From Xestospongia muta (taxonomy: Eukaryota; Porifera; Demospongiae; Haplosclerida; Petrosiidae), in NCBI GenBank assembly GCA_963693285.1, contig OY848927.1:4454643-4518642 (forward strand): a stretch of DNA of 64,000 bases, read 5' to 3'. Below, piece by piece: positions 48,701 through 63,155 of the stretch (the first letter of the stretch is position 1; every line of letters starts with the position of its first letter). The translations under genes were made by a program, and so were the position numbers. Under the pieces are notes generated by a model, which searched no databases, was not told the origin of the DNA, and saw only the letters and a list, made by a program, of their open reading frames with translations.

Positions 48701-49732
48701 GTGTAGGGTAGTTCTTGGGGCAAATCATTAATAGACAGTGTAAATAATGTATTTTTTTTTTCTTGCAAAATAGGAAATATGAGAGAGAATTGAAACCAAA
48801 AGCCTTGGTAGTTTATTATAAACACTGCTAGACACAAAACAACTATGTAGTTTTTTAGTTAAGTGCAAGAAACAAATGTACCTGTTCAGTCAAGGGTAAT
48901 TTAGCATCATGTCCATAAATGAAGAACGGATGAAGCTCTACTTGACAGACTTGTAGTGTCTTTTTTATAGACTGGACACCTTCATATGCCGTAGGAGAGC
49001 ATATTATTTCAAACCCCGCCTCCAAAATTGGGTTGTTTAAACCTACTTCAAGAGTTGCATCACCTAAAGAGAGGTCAACTCCGGGACCAGTGAAACAAAT
49101 ATTCTAATGAGAGAGAAAATAAATAGTATTTGTTTACAAAGTACATTTTCTGTATGTATATTTTCTTATTGGACCATCCGACTAATGTAATAACATCCTA
49201 CTCATTTTGAAAGCAGTTCTGTTGTGGTCTACCCACAACTATTATCTCCACTTCTCTTAATAATAAACTATAAATTTTTACTCACTTCTCTAGGTATACG
49301 ACTAAATGGAAGAGAATACCCGCCTCCTCCTTTGTCAGTTGCTAAATCATAACCATCCCGTGTGTGACTCATAATTCGATGTTTCTTGTACTTAAAATGG
49401 ACCAACCGCCAATCCTCATTGCTCTCCCAAGGAAGTGGTAATATTGCTTCACCTAGGATCTCGTTCACTATACAAGAACGGAGGCGTGTCTCTCCAAAAA
49501 CTACCAATGCTGTTCGTCCAGAGACAACATTAGAAATACACTTCTGAGCCTCTACAGCTAAGATACTATCAATGGACAACGACTCGTCAAAATCTTGCAA
49601 ATCAGATAGAAGTTTGACAGTTTCTTTGAATATCTTTTTAAGTTTCTTTGCGTGGTGTCGAAATGACATCACCTGCTTGGCTAAGTGTCTTCGTTCTGGA
49701 CCAAGAGCACCAAAACTACCAGGAGATGCCAT
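45761..49732 (-). CDS. DSTYK: DSTYK dual serine/threonine and tyrosine kinase
   Basis: Eight exons: 49286-49732, 48882-49103, 47064-48257, 46913-47006, 46642-46771, 46308-46554, 46090-46253, 45761-46004; 913 residues against 929 in human. The long N-terminal region (about 650 residues) is helical with a SMC/GTPase-like head, as in vertebrate DSTYK. The kinase domain begins [11 protein letters not shown]. Lysine is in [20 protein letters not shown], a stretch nearly identical to human DSTYK. The catalytic loop is [16 protein letters not shown]. The metal-binding motif reads DLGF, the usual DSTYK variant of [19 protein letters not shown] and [11 protein letters not shown] follow. The protein is implicated in FGF/ERK signalling and cell death in vertebrates. 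The 1.2-kb central exon is unusually long for this region. Confidence 0.95.
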
Positions 49733-50119
49733 GTTGGAAAGTGTTCAAAGAAAGGTAGAACAAACACCAATGGTAACGAGTAGAAGAAGTGATTTTCAGT
49801 ATATGCCTACAGTTCACAATCGTTCAGTCTTTTTCGTGTTTATTAGACGCCTTTATACCATCCACAATATTTAAAAGGAGTAGCTTGCTAGCCAGCGGGG
49901 CACTGTAGACAAACTGAAGAACACAATAACTCAGCACTGACTGTCTTCTCAGCAACCAGCCCCTTGAAGAAATCACGTGATAGCCATGTGAACATAGTTA
50001 TGAAAATCTATTATCGAATATTATTCCCGCTTTTACTTGTGTTTTCAAATGTGTATAGAAACTGATTGATATTAAACACTGCAATAATTTATAAATAAAA
50101 CATTTGTTGGAGAAAAAGT
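49733..50119. other. Intergenic stretch, DSTYK upstream region
   Basis: 387 bp between the DSTYK ATG and the stop of the CIB-like gene, both on the minus strand. Nothing else recognised. Confidence 0.5.
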
Positions 50120-51785
50120 TCAGATTTTAAAACTAAATATGCTTTTGAAGTCAGGTGAGCGATAAATACAATAACGAAAATCTTCAATTGTCAGAGCTAA
50201 TCTAGCATTCATGACTTTTTTCCCTTCCTCGTTTTCAGTAGTTTCCTCAAAGCTCAATTCTTCTAATCCACTTTCTTCATCGTCATTCCCCGATGATTTG
50301 GTTCGAACTGTTTCTCTTTTATTGCACTCAAAGAAGACCCCATCAATCATCCAATTTTTGACCCGATCCCATCCCTTCTTGTCTGCTTCATTGATCAATG
50401 GTTCATCAACTAAAGACAAATAAATCAGGTTAGTGCTAGTAAATAGAACCTTACACCTTGATCACAATTATATTGAATCGATCATTGATTGACCTCTGAA
50501 AAGAGGAGGCTTCTTCAATCAATGATATCTAATACATTAACGGTAACTGATATATGGACATTGGTATGCATAGTAATAGGATAGAGTAACTTTGAAGTGA
50601 GTAGCATTAAAGGAAAATGTACACAACTATAAGTACATAATATAAATGCACATGTTCATTGAGAATAATCTTCAAAAGTGACACACATATATATTTACGG
50701 CACATGTAATTCTCTCTACATATTTGTTACAATTATATGTATCCAAATTCAAATACTGCACTGTGATTAAGCCATACAATTTTCTATAGTAATTACCAAA
50801 CATACCACAACAGTTATACTTATACTGATTCTATCAATACAATCATACTTTAAAAGGAGGGATCAGACAACAGATAACTTTCAGTTTCAAAATGACAATA
50901 AATCTTTTGGTAATACAAAAGAAATTGGGTTTTTACTTTTCTCTCTCTGCCTATAAACTGACTCGTGGTCAACACACATAATATCAATATTCATTTAGGA
51001 ACATGCTTGATTTAGTACCATCTTAATACTACTATCAGCTTAAATAAATCATATTGCAGATCCATTTCAGGATATGGAAGGATGTCCTGTTATAAGACTA
51101 ATACCAATTACTCAAATGGAATCTCATCCTTGCTACCAAAGCAAATAGTATTACATTGTATTATATTATTATTATATTATTAGTATTATATTGTATTATA
51201 TTATTGTATTTGCAAATAGTATTGTGCAAAGTATTACATCTTTTAAGTCATCTTTCATGGCTTGTGAATATTATCGGTTTATTTAATACGCTAAAAACAT
51301 AATACAACTGCTACTTATAATACCTTACCTATACCAGCCATCATGTCCATTACAGTATACAAATCATCGCGACTAAGCAAACCATCACCATCAACATCAA
51401 AAATTTGAAAAGCATGATAAATTTTTTTTTCGATATCGGCTTTAGGACTGAAAGACGATACCATGTCTAAGAACTCTGTGAAATTCATTTGACCATTGTC
51501 TGACACACAGAACGCTTTGCATATACGATATTTGAATGGATTGTTTTTCAGTTCTGGTAATTCATCCATAATATAAGTCAATGGTAATGAACAAAGAGGA
51601 TTGGCAAATCCATGATTGTTTCGAATATGATGGGGGCTGTCCATGTCAGAGGAGTCACGATAAAATGCGTTGTAGAGATCTGTAAATCGTGCAAAAGCGT
51701 GAGTGATTTCAGCTCTGTTGAATGGCGTAGTCTCTTCAAACTCTTGCAACGTTTCTTCTTGAAACTTAACCTGCTGGTTACCCAT
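50120..51785 (-). CDS. CIB-family EF-hand protein with a replaced fourth EF-hand
   Basis: Two exons, 51329-51785 and 50120-50409, separated by a 919-bp intron; 248 residues. It belongs to the calcium- and integrin-binding (CIB) family: MGNQQVKFQEETLQEFEETT with Gly2 for myristoylation, PFNRAEITHAFARF, LPELKNNPFKYRICKAF and the ending YRSPDFKSIFSFKI match CIB1-4. EF-hand 3 is canonical (DVDGDGLLSRDDL). EF-hand 2 region CVSDNGQMNFTEF is partial. Where other members have EF-hand 4 there is instead DRVKNWMIDGVFFECNKRE and an acidic insertion (NDDEESGLEELSFEE, TTENEEGKK), so the chain is about 55 residues longer than usual. The open frame extends upstream to 51839 without an ATG; 51785 is chosen. 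Confidence 0.85.
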
Positions 51786-52204
51786 TGTATCTTGCTCTGT
51801 TTTAAAGTAACTAAACAAGAAAGAATTGTTTATAATCACACACTCTTACACGGACTTCAAAACGTAAGCACATTCCAAAGCACGACACACCCCTCCAAAT
51901 GATCTCAGCCACACCTTCTTATTAATTCAATACTCATAAAATTTCTAACTTCTGCAACAGCTGATTAACAAACAGAATTCATTCTAACACTCTAACTACA
52001 GTGAGAGGTAAAACAATACAAATCAATATAGAATATAATGATACACAATAAATTTGCTGAAAATTAAATTATAACGTGGTTGGTATCATCTAGCTATTCA
52101 CAATGACAACAATTACAATCAAATAATATAATTTCTACTACACTACTTTTTAGTTGCTCTAAATGCAACAGTTTCTATGTCACATCAATGTTGTAGTGAG
52201 AGAC
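51786..52204. other. Intergenic stretch, no gene seen
   Basis: 419 bp between the CIB-like gene start and the stop of the first papain-family gene. AT-rich; nothing recognised. Confidence 0.5.
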
Positions 52205-53892
52205 TCATATAGTTGGGTAGAGTGCTCTGGTCGCTACACCACATTGATTGTACTTGCCTCTGACCATCATCATATAGCCATTGTTTCCCCAATTGTAGCC
52301 CCAACTATATAAAATGCAAAATCAATCAATAATTGTCTGTTTATTACACAATGTGATTGACTTACCTGTTTTTAACTAGCCAATAATCTTTGCCTTTGTA
52401 CGTACCATACCCTACTATAAGCATAGCATGTGTAAGTCTCGAGTAGGAGCATGAAGGCTCATCATATACGCCACCACTATAGAACTGAATTCATCATTAA
52501 TAATAATCATGCTTAATGTATAGTGCTATCTTGTGTTACTTGAAACGAAGAATGTCTATGGTCTACACCAATAGTTACTGGTCCAGCAATAGCAACTGCA
52601 GCCATTAGGTCACTTTCGCTTCCTCTTCTCACTCTTACCATACCTGTGGCTTTCCCTCCAATTTTTGATGGTTGAAAGAAGCATAAATATTGCTGCAAAG
52701 ATAAACAATATATACACACGTGCATGTTTCATATAAAGTAAAGAGTGTACCGATTCAATGTAAGGGTAACTTTTTGATGTGTCTACACCATCGTTGTCCA
52801 CAACATAAAGAATGGCCACTTCTCTACTTCCTCCACTGCAGCCTTTGTTACCGTATATAACTATAGAAGTATGGAGTGAAGGTACTATGGTGTAAATACT
52901 ACTATCTGTACCTGAACAGTCGATGATATTCTGTTCGCTAAGAGAAACCAGTTTCCGACTAGCCAATGCTTGCATACCCTCAATTGCACCAGTCACACTA
53001 AATGCATAACAACTTAGACAACGTCCCTAAAATGGAAGTAATGGATAGCTGTTTTCCAGCAAGAATTTAAAGACCATGTTGAGTACTGTTATAGTCTGAA
53101 TGGGCAAGCAAGAGTGTTGGTATGGATGTAGGTGTTAGCAAGTATTACAGGAACATTTGTCATGTGATACTCTTTCCTTACGTAAGTTGTTTGAAGTGAG
53201 TCCATTTTTAATTTCTAACACTAAAACACATTCGATTGCATTTACCATCTCTATTTTATGACCCATACTTGTTAACATGATAGACTAGTAAGTCAGCTGT
53301 CATTGCTGTTTAATCACAAAATATAGTGTTTTTAACTTTCTATGTGGTATATATATATATTTGTAAAACTTACTTGATCTTTAACACTAGTTACAGCACC
53401 CATAGTACGCCAATCAACTTCACTAGGTAGACTTGATACATTCAATCCTTTTGGCCATTTGAATCTTTTTGTTTTAAGCTTAGGCTTTTCTTGTGTTGAG
53501 TTTGGACCAGAATTGTAAGCATATCGTAGAAGGCACCTGGTTGCATAATAATATTCAGAAGATGTCTGAAAAAGAAACAACAACGAATTTGAAGTATTTT
53601 TACTAAAACAATTATATGTTTATTGATTTTATATGCTACTTACCAAATCTCCAAACTGGTTTACAGCCAACGTATAACCGAAGTCAGATTTGAGTTGATT
53701 GTGTGCCTCGATCAAAGCTCGATTTGATATCCACGTAACGTACTTCTCCAGTTCGTGAATGTCACTTTCGTAAGATTTGTCGTGTTTTTGTTTCCATGTT
53801 AGCCACTCTGAGTCTTGTTTGAAGGCCAACTCCACTGAGTAGCTGCCTATTACCGCTATTAGACAGAAAAAGATGAAGCTTAAAAGCTTCAT
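52205..53892 (-). CDS. Silicatein-like cathepsin L, gene 1 (catalytic Cys retained)
   Basis: Seven exons: 53644-53892, 53374-53565, 52912-53026, 52751-52860, 52540-52692, 52366-52484, 52205-52304; 345 residues. Signal peptide [20 protein letters not shown], inhibitor propeptide ([27 protein letters not shown]), then a papain-fold mature enzyme starting near LPSEVDWRT. The active site reads [10 protein letters not shown]: the catalytic Cys is kept but the usual CGSCWAFS has Leu for Gly and Tyr for Trp. His is in [12 protein letters not shown] and Asn in LVKNSWGYNWG. The Tyr after the active-site residue, [10 protein letters not shown] and NQCGVATRA are silicatein-clade features, so this is a cathepsin/silicatein intermediate rather than a standard lysosomal cathepsin L. 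First of six tandem minus-strand genes. Confidence 0.88.
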
Positions 53893-54399
53893 TGTAACTA
53901 TACTGCAAAAGGTTGGTGTCTAGTAGGCCTTTCAGATGTGGTCAGAATTTCAATGAAAAATACACTGCAGAACTGAATAAAAGTGGATATTTGTGAAGGT
54001 GGAGCTGTCATAGTCATGATGCAATGGCTATATGATACACTGTGTTTTTGTCACTCTCAATATAACTATTGAAGTGTACATGACCTCCTATTGTGAAGAC
54101 ACAGGACCCAACCTGTGATTTTTGAATTGCTTTTCTGTACATAGGAATAGGAGTGGATATTTGTGAAGGTGGAGCTATCATAGTCATGATGCAAGGGCTA
54201 TATATGATACAATGTGCTTTTGTCATTATATAATACTATGGAGAAAATGTGACTTATTATATTAAGACCAGTATTTAAAGATTTATTCATTGCATAACTG
54301 AATTGATCAGTAATTATAGGAAACAAAATTACATGTGTAACAATCAATGAAATTTAAATTAAATGCAATTTGTTTTGTAGCAAAATTCTCTCAAACATA
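53893..54399. other. Intergenic stretch holding two direct repeats
   Basis: Separates papain-family genes 1 and 2. It holds the direct repeat pair listed separately. No further gene was seen. Confidence 0.6.
53983..54224. repeat. Direct repeat pair of about 70 bp
   Basis: GTGGATATTTGTGAAGGTGG, AGCT, TCATAGTCATGATGCAA and GGCTATAT occur in order at 53983-54052 and again at 54153-54224, with a few substitutions. The repeats are 170 bp apart, upstream of papain-family gene 1. Confidence 0.85.
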
Positions 54400-55846
54400 T
54401 CACAAAGTAGGAAAGGAAGCATCTGTTGCAATGCCACATTGGTTTGATTTGTCTTTGGCCATCATGATGTAGCCTTTCATTCCCCAATTAGTACCCCAGC
54501 TGTCAAGAGTACATACAAAAATTTAAACTAATTCAACATTGTTTAATCTCTTACCTATTTTTTACTAGCCAATATGGCTTTCCATTATCCTTTCCGTAAC
54601 CAATAATTAGAACTGCATGTGTAAGCTTAGAGGAAGAACAGTTAGGCTCATCGAATATTCCTTTCTCGTAAAACTATAGATGTAATAAGAGTTAAGATAA
54701 CATGCTATAGATGTAGTTAGTTTTACTCACTCTAAAAGCATTGGAGCTCCCATCAATTGCTACAGACACAGGCCCAGCAGTAGCTGTAGCAGCCTGGAGC
54801 TCAGGCTCACTGCCAGGAGGGATCTGAACAATACCTGCCTCAGTTCCACCAATAGATTTATGTTGAAAATTGCACTTCCCTTGCTGCAGAAATTGTTTAT
54901 GAATTTAAGAGGATATTTTGTTTTAAACTTACCCTTCCTTTGTATGGATAGCTTTCTTCTGTATTAATGCCGTTATTATCAATGACATATTGAAAAACTT
55001 GGTACATATTGCCTCCATTGCATCCATGATTGCCATAAGGAACTAGAGAACAGGTCAATAAAGATGTTGAATTAAATGTCACTAATAGTCTCTAGCTGTT
55101 AAAAATGATATACACAGAGTCTCAATCCATTTTTAAGTGATCTACCTGAGCAATCTATGACATTCTGTTCACTGAGACGTACTAGTGCATCGTGAGCCAA
55201 CGCATGTGCTCCTTCCAAAGCTCCAACAGCACTGAAGGCATAACAACTACCACAAGATCCCTGCATATACAAACAAAAATTAACACAGAATGTTTTAGTA
55301 AATAGTAGTAATTGTCCACAAAAAATACAACAAAAAGCTATAGCATTTCATACAATTTTTATTTTTTCTTGCCTGGTTTTTGACTTCAGTAACAGCATTT
55401 TTTGTTCTCCAGTCCACTGTGTCTGGGACTTGAAGTATATCTGGATTCCTTGTTGGATTATATTTCTTGAGTGTTACATTTGGTTTAAGGGCAGCATCTT
55501 GCATTTTATAGCACAGATACTGAGCTTGATATTCCTCTGTTGTCTTATAAACCAAAGAAAATATAGAGCCTTAAATAGAGATACTATATGCTGAATATCT
55601 TACCAAGTCTCCTAGATGATTCATTTTTAACGTGAAGCCATGCTTATAAGCTTCTTGATTATGGTTATCGATGTATTTCTTGTTTGCTAACCAGATGGTT
55701 TGTCTCTTGACCTCCTCTTCCAAACAAGGGTATCTCTTGCCGTGTTCCTTTTTCCAAAGATGCCAGTGTTTATGATGAGCAATTGGTGCTGATGAGATGA
55801 AGCAATAATTTAACCATAGTACGGTCAACAAAATGATAAATTTCAT
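54400..55846 (-). CDS. Silicatein-like cathepsin L, gene 2 (catalytic Cys retained, GC-AG intron)
   Basis: Seven exons: 55604-55846, 55373-55543, 55146-55260, 54933-55042, 54731-54883, 54555-54673, 54400-54499; 336 residues. Signal peptide [20 protein letters not shown]; propeptide with [20 protein letters not shown]; mature region from about VPDTVDWRT. The active site is [20 protein letters not shown], with catalytic Cys and Tyr where cathepsins have Trp. His is in [12 protein letters not shown], Asn in [28 protein letters not shown] and [14 protein letters not shown] are close to silicatein sequences. The donor after exon 2 is CAG|GCAAGA, a GC-type site at a position where the other five genes use GT. 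A protease by residues; substrate unknown. Confidence 0.88.
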
Positions 55847-56210
55847 TGTAACTGCGTCGACTTGACCACCTGGGCAAACTTTCTTAACGTTTTTGAGTCT
55901 CTGAGGTTTTACACATAGCTATAAAGACCTGCAGATGGTCACTGACTTTTTAAAAGCTTTTGTCAATGAATAGCTTTTATTACAATGACTAATCTTTTTC
56001 ACACTTTATTGTTCCTTTTTATCAGAGGTGACTACATGTACAAGTTCTATAAATGTGATACATATACATGTAACGCTGACATAGCGTTATAGAAAAGTTG
56101 GTTAACACTTACAAAAAGCAAAAGGAATGTTATTGTATCTATACAGACTATAGACAGTTTAAACTAATATATTCATATGTTCTCAGTCAATATATATGTT
56201 ACAATAATCC
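55847..56210. other. Intergenic stretch, no gene seen
   Basis: 364 bp between papain-family genes 2 and 3. Nothing recognised. Confidence 0.5.
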
Positions 56211-58301
56211 TTATAACTTTGGAAAGAGAGCTTTTGTAGCAACTCCACATTGATTGTGACCATTTCTGGCCATCATCATGTATCCTTTGACTCCCCAACC
56301 GTGTCCCCAGCTAGCATTTAATAGAAGAAAAACATAAACATACATTCAGTAATGGCACCAATGATCGCTTACCTGTTCTTTATAACCCAATGGTCTTTGC
56401 CATTTTCTTGCCCATAGCCAACTAACAACATTTCATGACTTAATTTGCTTGTTGAGCAACTTCTCACGTCAAAAACTCCATAACTATAAAACTAAAAGAA
56501 ATCAGATTGTCTCGATTGATAATAGCTGTCATACTTACTCTAAATGCAGCATGGCGATGATCGATGGCAATTGTAACAGGTCCTACTATAGCGAGAGCAG
56601 CCTGGAGGTCTCTCTCCTTACCTCGCTTAATTCGAACAAAGCCACTTATAGTAGATCCAATCTTATCATGACTAAACTTGCACATCTCTTGCTACAGAAG
56701 ATCAAAATAATTATATAAATGAAATGATGCGTATTACTGAAATACAATCACTTACTGAGCCTGTGTATGGGTAGTCCTTAGCAGTATCAATGCCACCATT
56801 ATCCAAAATGTACATAATTGTTGCTTCCCTATTCCCTCCTCTACATCCTTTATTGCCATACAACACTACATTATGAAATGATTCATTCAAAATTTGAACA
56901 CTACATTATGAACACTACATTATGAAATGATTCATTCAAAATTTGAACACTACATTATGAACACTACATTATGAAATGATTCGTTCAAAATTTGAATAGT
57001 GTAACACAAAGTGACATAATTGTCATAATAAAATACAATTGACTCAATTTAAAATTTCAATGTTTTTTTGAGATCACGAACACAATTCAAAGCATTGTTT
57101 TCTTACTCACCTGAGCAGTCAATAATATTTTGTTCACTGAGAGGCTCCAGTTTATCAGTGGCTAAAGCATGAGCTCCTTCAATAGCACCTGTTATGCTAA
57201 ATGCATACGAACTGTGACAAAAGCCCTGCATATAACCAATAGATACATATCAGAATATTACATTTTCTTTTACCTGGTCCTTCACAGGAGTTACTATTCC
57301 GAAAGTTCTCCAGTCAACTGATTTTGGCAGACTACTTTTGTTGAATGTTTTAGGTAAATGAAAATATCCCTCTCTCACACTCCATAGCATGTGACCACTT
57401 ACACCACCTGTTGTTTCATTGACATGATGATGCTTTTCGTTGTCCTTTCCTTTGTTACCATGGTGATGATCAGAATTGTTGTCATGGTGATGACGATGAT
57501 GATGATGATGATGATGATGTTTTCCTTTACCTTTCTTATTATCATCATCATCTCCCTTTTTCTTGCCATCATATTTCTTAGATTCAAAATGGTGCTCTTT
57601 TTCATGTATGAGGCTGTTTGTATTTTCAAAAAACTCTGTAGATGTCTATGTAGAAAAAACAAAAATAACATTGAAATTATCGATACATGTAACTCTAAAA
57701 TAGTGTGTCATTTTACCAAGTAATGGTTACCATAGCTTCATCAACACAACTTGTTCCTATTACGGGACAGTAAATACTGTAGTAAGACTGTAGTCAGCAA
57801 CTATGTGACTAGTTGTCATGCATTGTTGAAGTAATATCATTCTCTTCATTGTTGCTTTAATTATTGGAAAATATGTTACTACAAAGGCTCAATCTATATA
57901 GCAATGTACTCATGCTGTATTATTACAAAGGCATTCTTTGTAAGTAGCACTGTAAAAGTAATGATTCATTGCAAGTGAAAGGAATGTAAGAATAGTTAAT
58001 AATATTTAATAGAAATGAGTCACATTATTAGAACATTTTAAATAAATCTGAATGCACACACACACGATACCATGTCTCCAAAATGATTCATTTTTAATGT
58101 AAACCCAAATATATCAGCATGTCGATTGTGCTCTTCAATATATCTTCTGTTAGCCTGCCAAATAGCATAACGCTCTAATTCTTCTTGCTTATCAGAATAG
58201 TCGCGTTTATACTCCATCTTCCAAAGTGTCCATTCCTTTTCTAGACCCACTTTAGCCAACAAAGAAGTACAGAAACTTAATAATAGAATAACAGCAATCA
58301 T
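56211..58301 (-). CDS. Silicatein-type protein with Cys-to-Ser active site and His-rich insertion (gene 3)
   Basis: Seven exons: 58071-58301, 57274-57645, 57111-57225, 56756-56865, 56539-56691, 56373-56491, 56211-56310; 399 residues. Silicateins are papain-fold proteins of sponge spicules that template silica. The active-site stretch reads GFCHSSYAFSITGAIEGAHA: the catalytic Cys of CGSCWAFS is Ser, the silicatein hallmark. His (KLSHEMLLVGYG) and Asn (VIKNSWGHGWG) remain, giving a Ser/His/Asn triad. Exon 2 is 372 bases instead of 153-192 in its neighbours because of an Asp/Lys then His-rich block near residues 107-151, with eight His, Arg, three His, and further HHH groups, before the mature domain (SVDWRT). 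The start is MIAVILLLSFCTSLLAKVG, a signal peptide; the upstream GTG is not used. A structural or mineral-binding role is inferred. Confidence 0.85.
56865..57000. repeat. Tandem repeat at a 3' splice site of gene 3
   Basis: Three near-identical copies of a unit of about 52 bases (CACTACATTATGAAATGATT, CATTCAAAATTTGAA, CACTACATTATGAA) directly upstream, on the sense strand, of exon 4 of the silicatein-type gene. Each unit carries a copy of the acceptor-like sequence TTCATAATGTAG. Confidence 0.9.
57646..58070. other. Longest early intron of silicatein-type gene 3
   Basis: The 425-bp intron between the propeptide exon and the His-rich exon. The same intron is 38-108 bp in genes 1, 2, 4 and 5. 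Nothing else seen. Confidence 0.6.
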
Positions 58302-58811
58302 CACGACTGATTACTGACAATAACTATTAATTTCTATAATAGTGTGTACTGCTAAAAGCTCTCTTTAATGTTTGTGGAGACTGACAGAAGGTATGATGAC
58401 TTTCCTTTATTTATCAAGATCAGCTGTCATATATTGCACACTAGTTATAATAGAAATCACCCTGTACTCGTGATCTGCTACTAACATTGTCTTGTCTTTT
58501 GAAATCTTTTGTAGTAGTTTGAATTTGAACATTCAAACTACATGAACACCTGTGAAGGGCAAACAGTTTTAATGGATTGTACACTTCACCCTCATTGAGG
58601 TGGGATATTAATATACCTGATAACACAATCAAGATATTGACATCATTTTTTTATTTAATATTGAAAGTTAATATTAATTAATAAATTATGCATATATTAT
58701 AATAGACAACATTACAAACAGCATAAAATAATAATTATTATTACTTTAATAACAATTTCAGCAATTAATTTCTACTAGTTATTTAAATGTTCTTCATTGA
58801 GATCAACAACT
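58302..58811. other. Intergenic stretch, no gene seen
   Basis: 510 bp between papain-family genes 3 and 4. A 63-codon open frame on the minus strand has no family content. Confidence 0.5.
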
Positions 58812-60259
<1,448 letters not shown>

Positions 60260-61516
60260 TGTAGTAGTGGAATGGGGATAATTCTGTAAGAAAAACCAGT
60301 AAGATAGAATATATAGCAATTTTAGGCCTGACTACACTCTGCATTCAATATCTTAAGTTTAAAATGTTATATTGAAATCAACCACAATAAGAACACTGAA
60401 TTTAATGAGTTATGTGGTTTTGTTCACTATACAAGCTAATGACCACATCTGGCATTAATTCAATTTAATAAAATTATGTGAAAGAGGAAACCTTTTAGTT
60501 GTATACACAGTCAGTCACATGTCATGTAAGGAGGTATAGTGGAGCCACAACATGTCCTTATATGGACTCCAGCCTGATGCAATCTCACACACACACGCAA
60601 TGTAATCAATATCCCTATTACAAACACACAAATGCTATTTGCAGGTCAAGTCAGTTTAATAAGATTCATCATACTGAGAAGTGCAGTTGGGATATGTCAC
60701 ATGATTTCATTGAAAAGTTAATAGATGAGACATTTAAGGTGAAATATGCACACTAAGCTAACTGCAAAATATACAAACAGAAAAGGTAAAATGATCACAA
60801 AATAATGTGAAGGCCATATTCACTTGTATTAGGGCTAACTTCAAAGTGTATGGAACTTACAATGGAAAAACTATGTTATTCTTTCCACTTGGAAAAAGAC
60901 AAATTATTAATGTTTCAAATTTCCCAAAAAAACTTCTGTACTTCTATAAATAATGATGTCTATCTTTATTTGTTTATACAATAAACTACCAGTACAATTG
61001 TTGCAATAATTATGAAAGGTACATTTAACCCAAACAAAACCTGATTCGATTACAGCAAACATAGATCAACTGATAACAACTTGGAGCAAAAGTCACAGTT
61101 ACGATCTTTTGAATAATACATTAGATATTACAACACATAGAAACACTACGTTAGAACTACTACAAATATTATTGATAAACAATAAATTGAGTTGCATTTT
61201 AACTTACTCTCCTGAGGAAAATCAACTGCTTGCACAGGAAAAAAGGAAGGTGCAGTTAATGACGGGCACCGTAGTAATATAATTCTATGTACGAAATTAA
61301 TTGGAATCATGTGATGGCAACCAACTACTGAGCATGCTCATTGTTACAGCACAGTGTCACATGTCACATGTTTATAGCCCATATAAAGAAACTGCATAAT
61401 GTAAAACTATGAATATAATTAATAATTATTGCATTAATATAATAGAAATAAAATTGTAATAGTTTCACAGCATTTGTTCATAGTATGGTTCATTATGTAC
61501 ATAAAGAGTTATAATG
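60260..61516. other. 1.26-kb intergenic stretch, no gene seen
   Basis: The widest spacer of the cluster, between genes 4 and 5. An 85-codon plus-strand open frame has no ATG-led family content. No RNA gene was recognised. Confidence 0.5.
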
Positions 61517-62954
<1,438 letters not shown>

Positions 62955-63155
62955 AAATCATGGTAGGACAAAATAAACATAAACCACGTAGCCCTATTTC
63001 TGAGATACAATGTTTTAGCTGATACAATTAACTAGCTCCGCCCATTACAGTTTTCATAATTTTTTTCAGGTTTACAACACCACAATTTTTTAAAAATTAT
63101 AATGTTAAAAGCAATCATCTAAGCTACGAATTGTCACTCTTTGTGTTTGCTAGTT

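Noticed and set aside
57391..57723. Plus-strand open frame rich in Met, Ile and Phe
   Set aside because: Shadow of the His-rich exon of the silicatein-type gene on the opposite strand.
60499..60756. 85-codon plus-strand open frame between cathepsin genes 4 and 5
   Set aside because: No family similarity, codon content typical of non-coding AT-rich DNA, and no splice partners.
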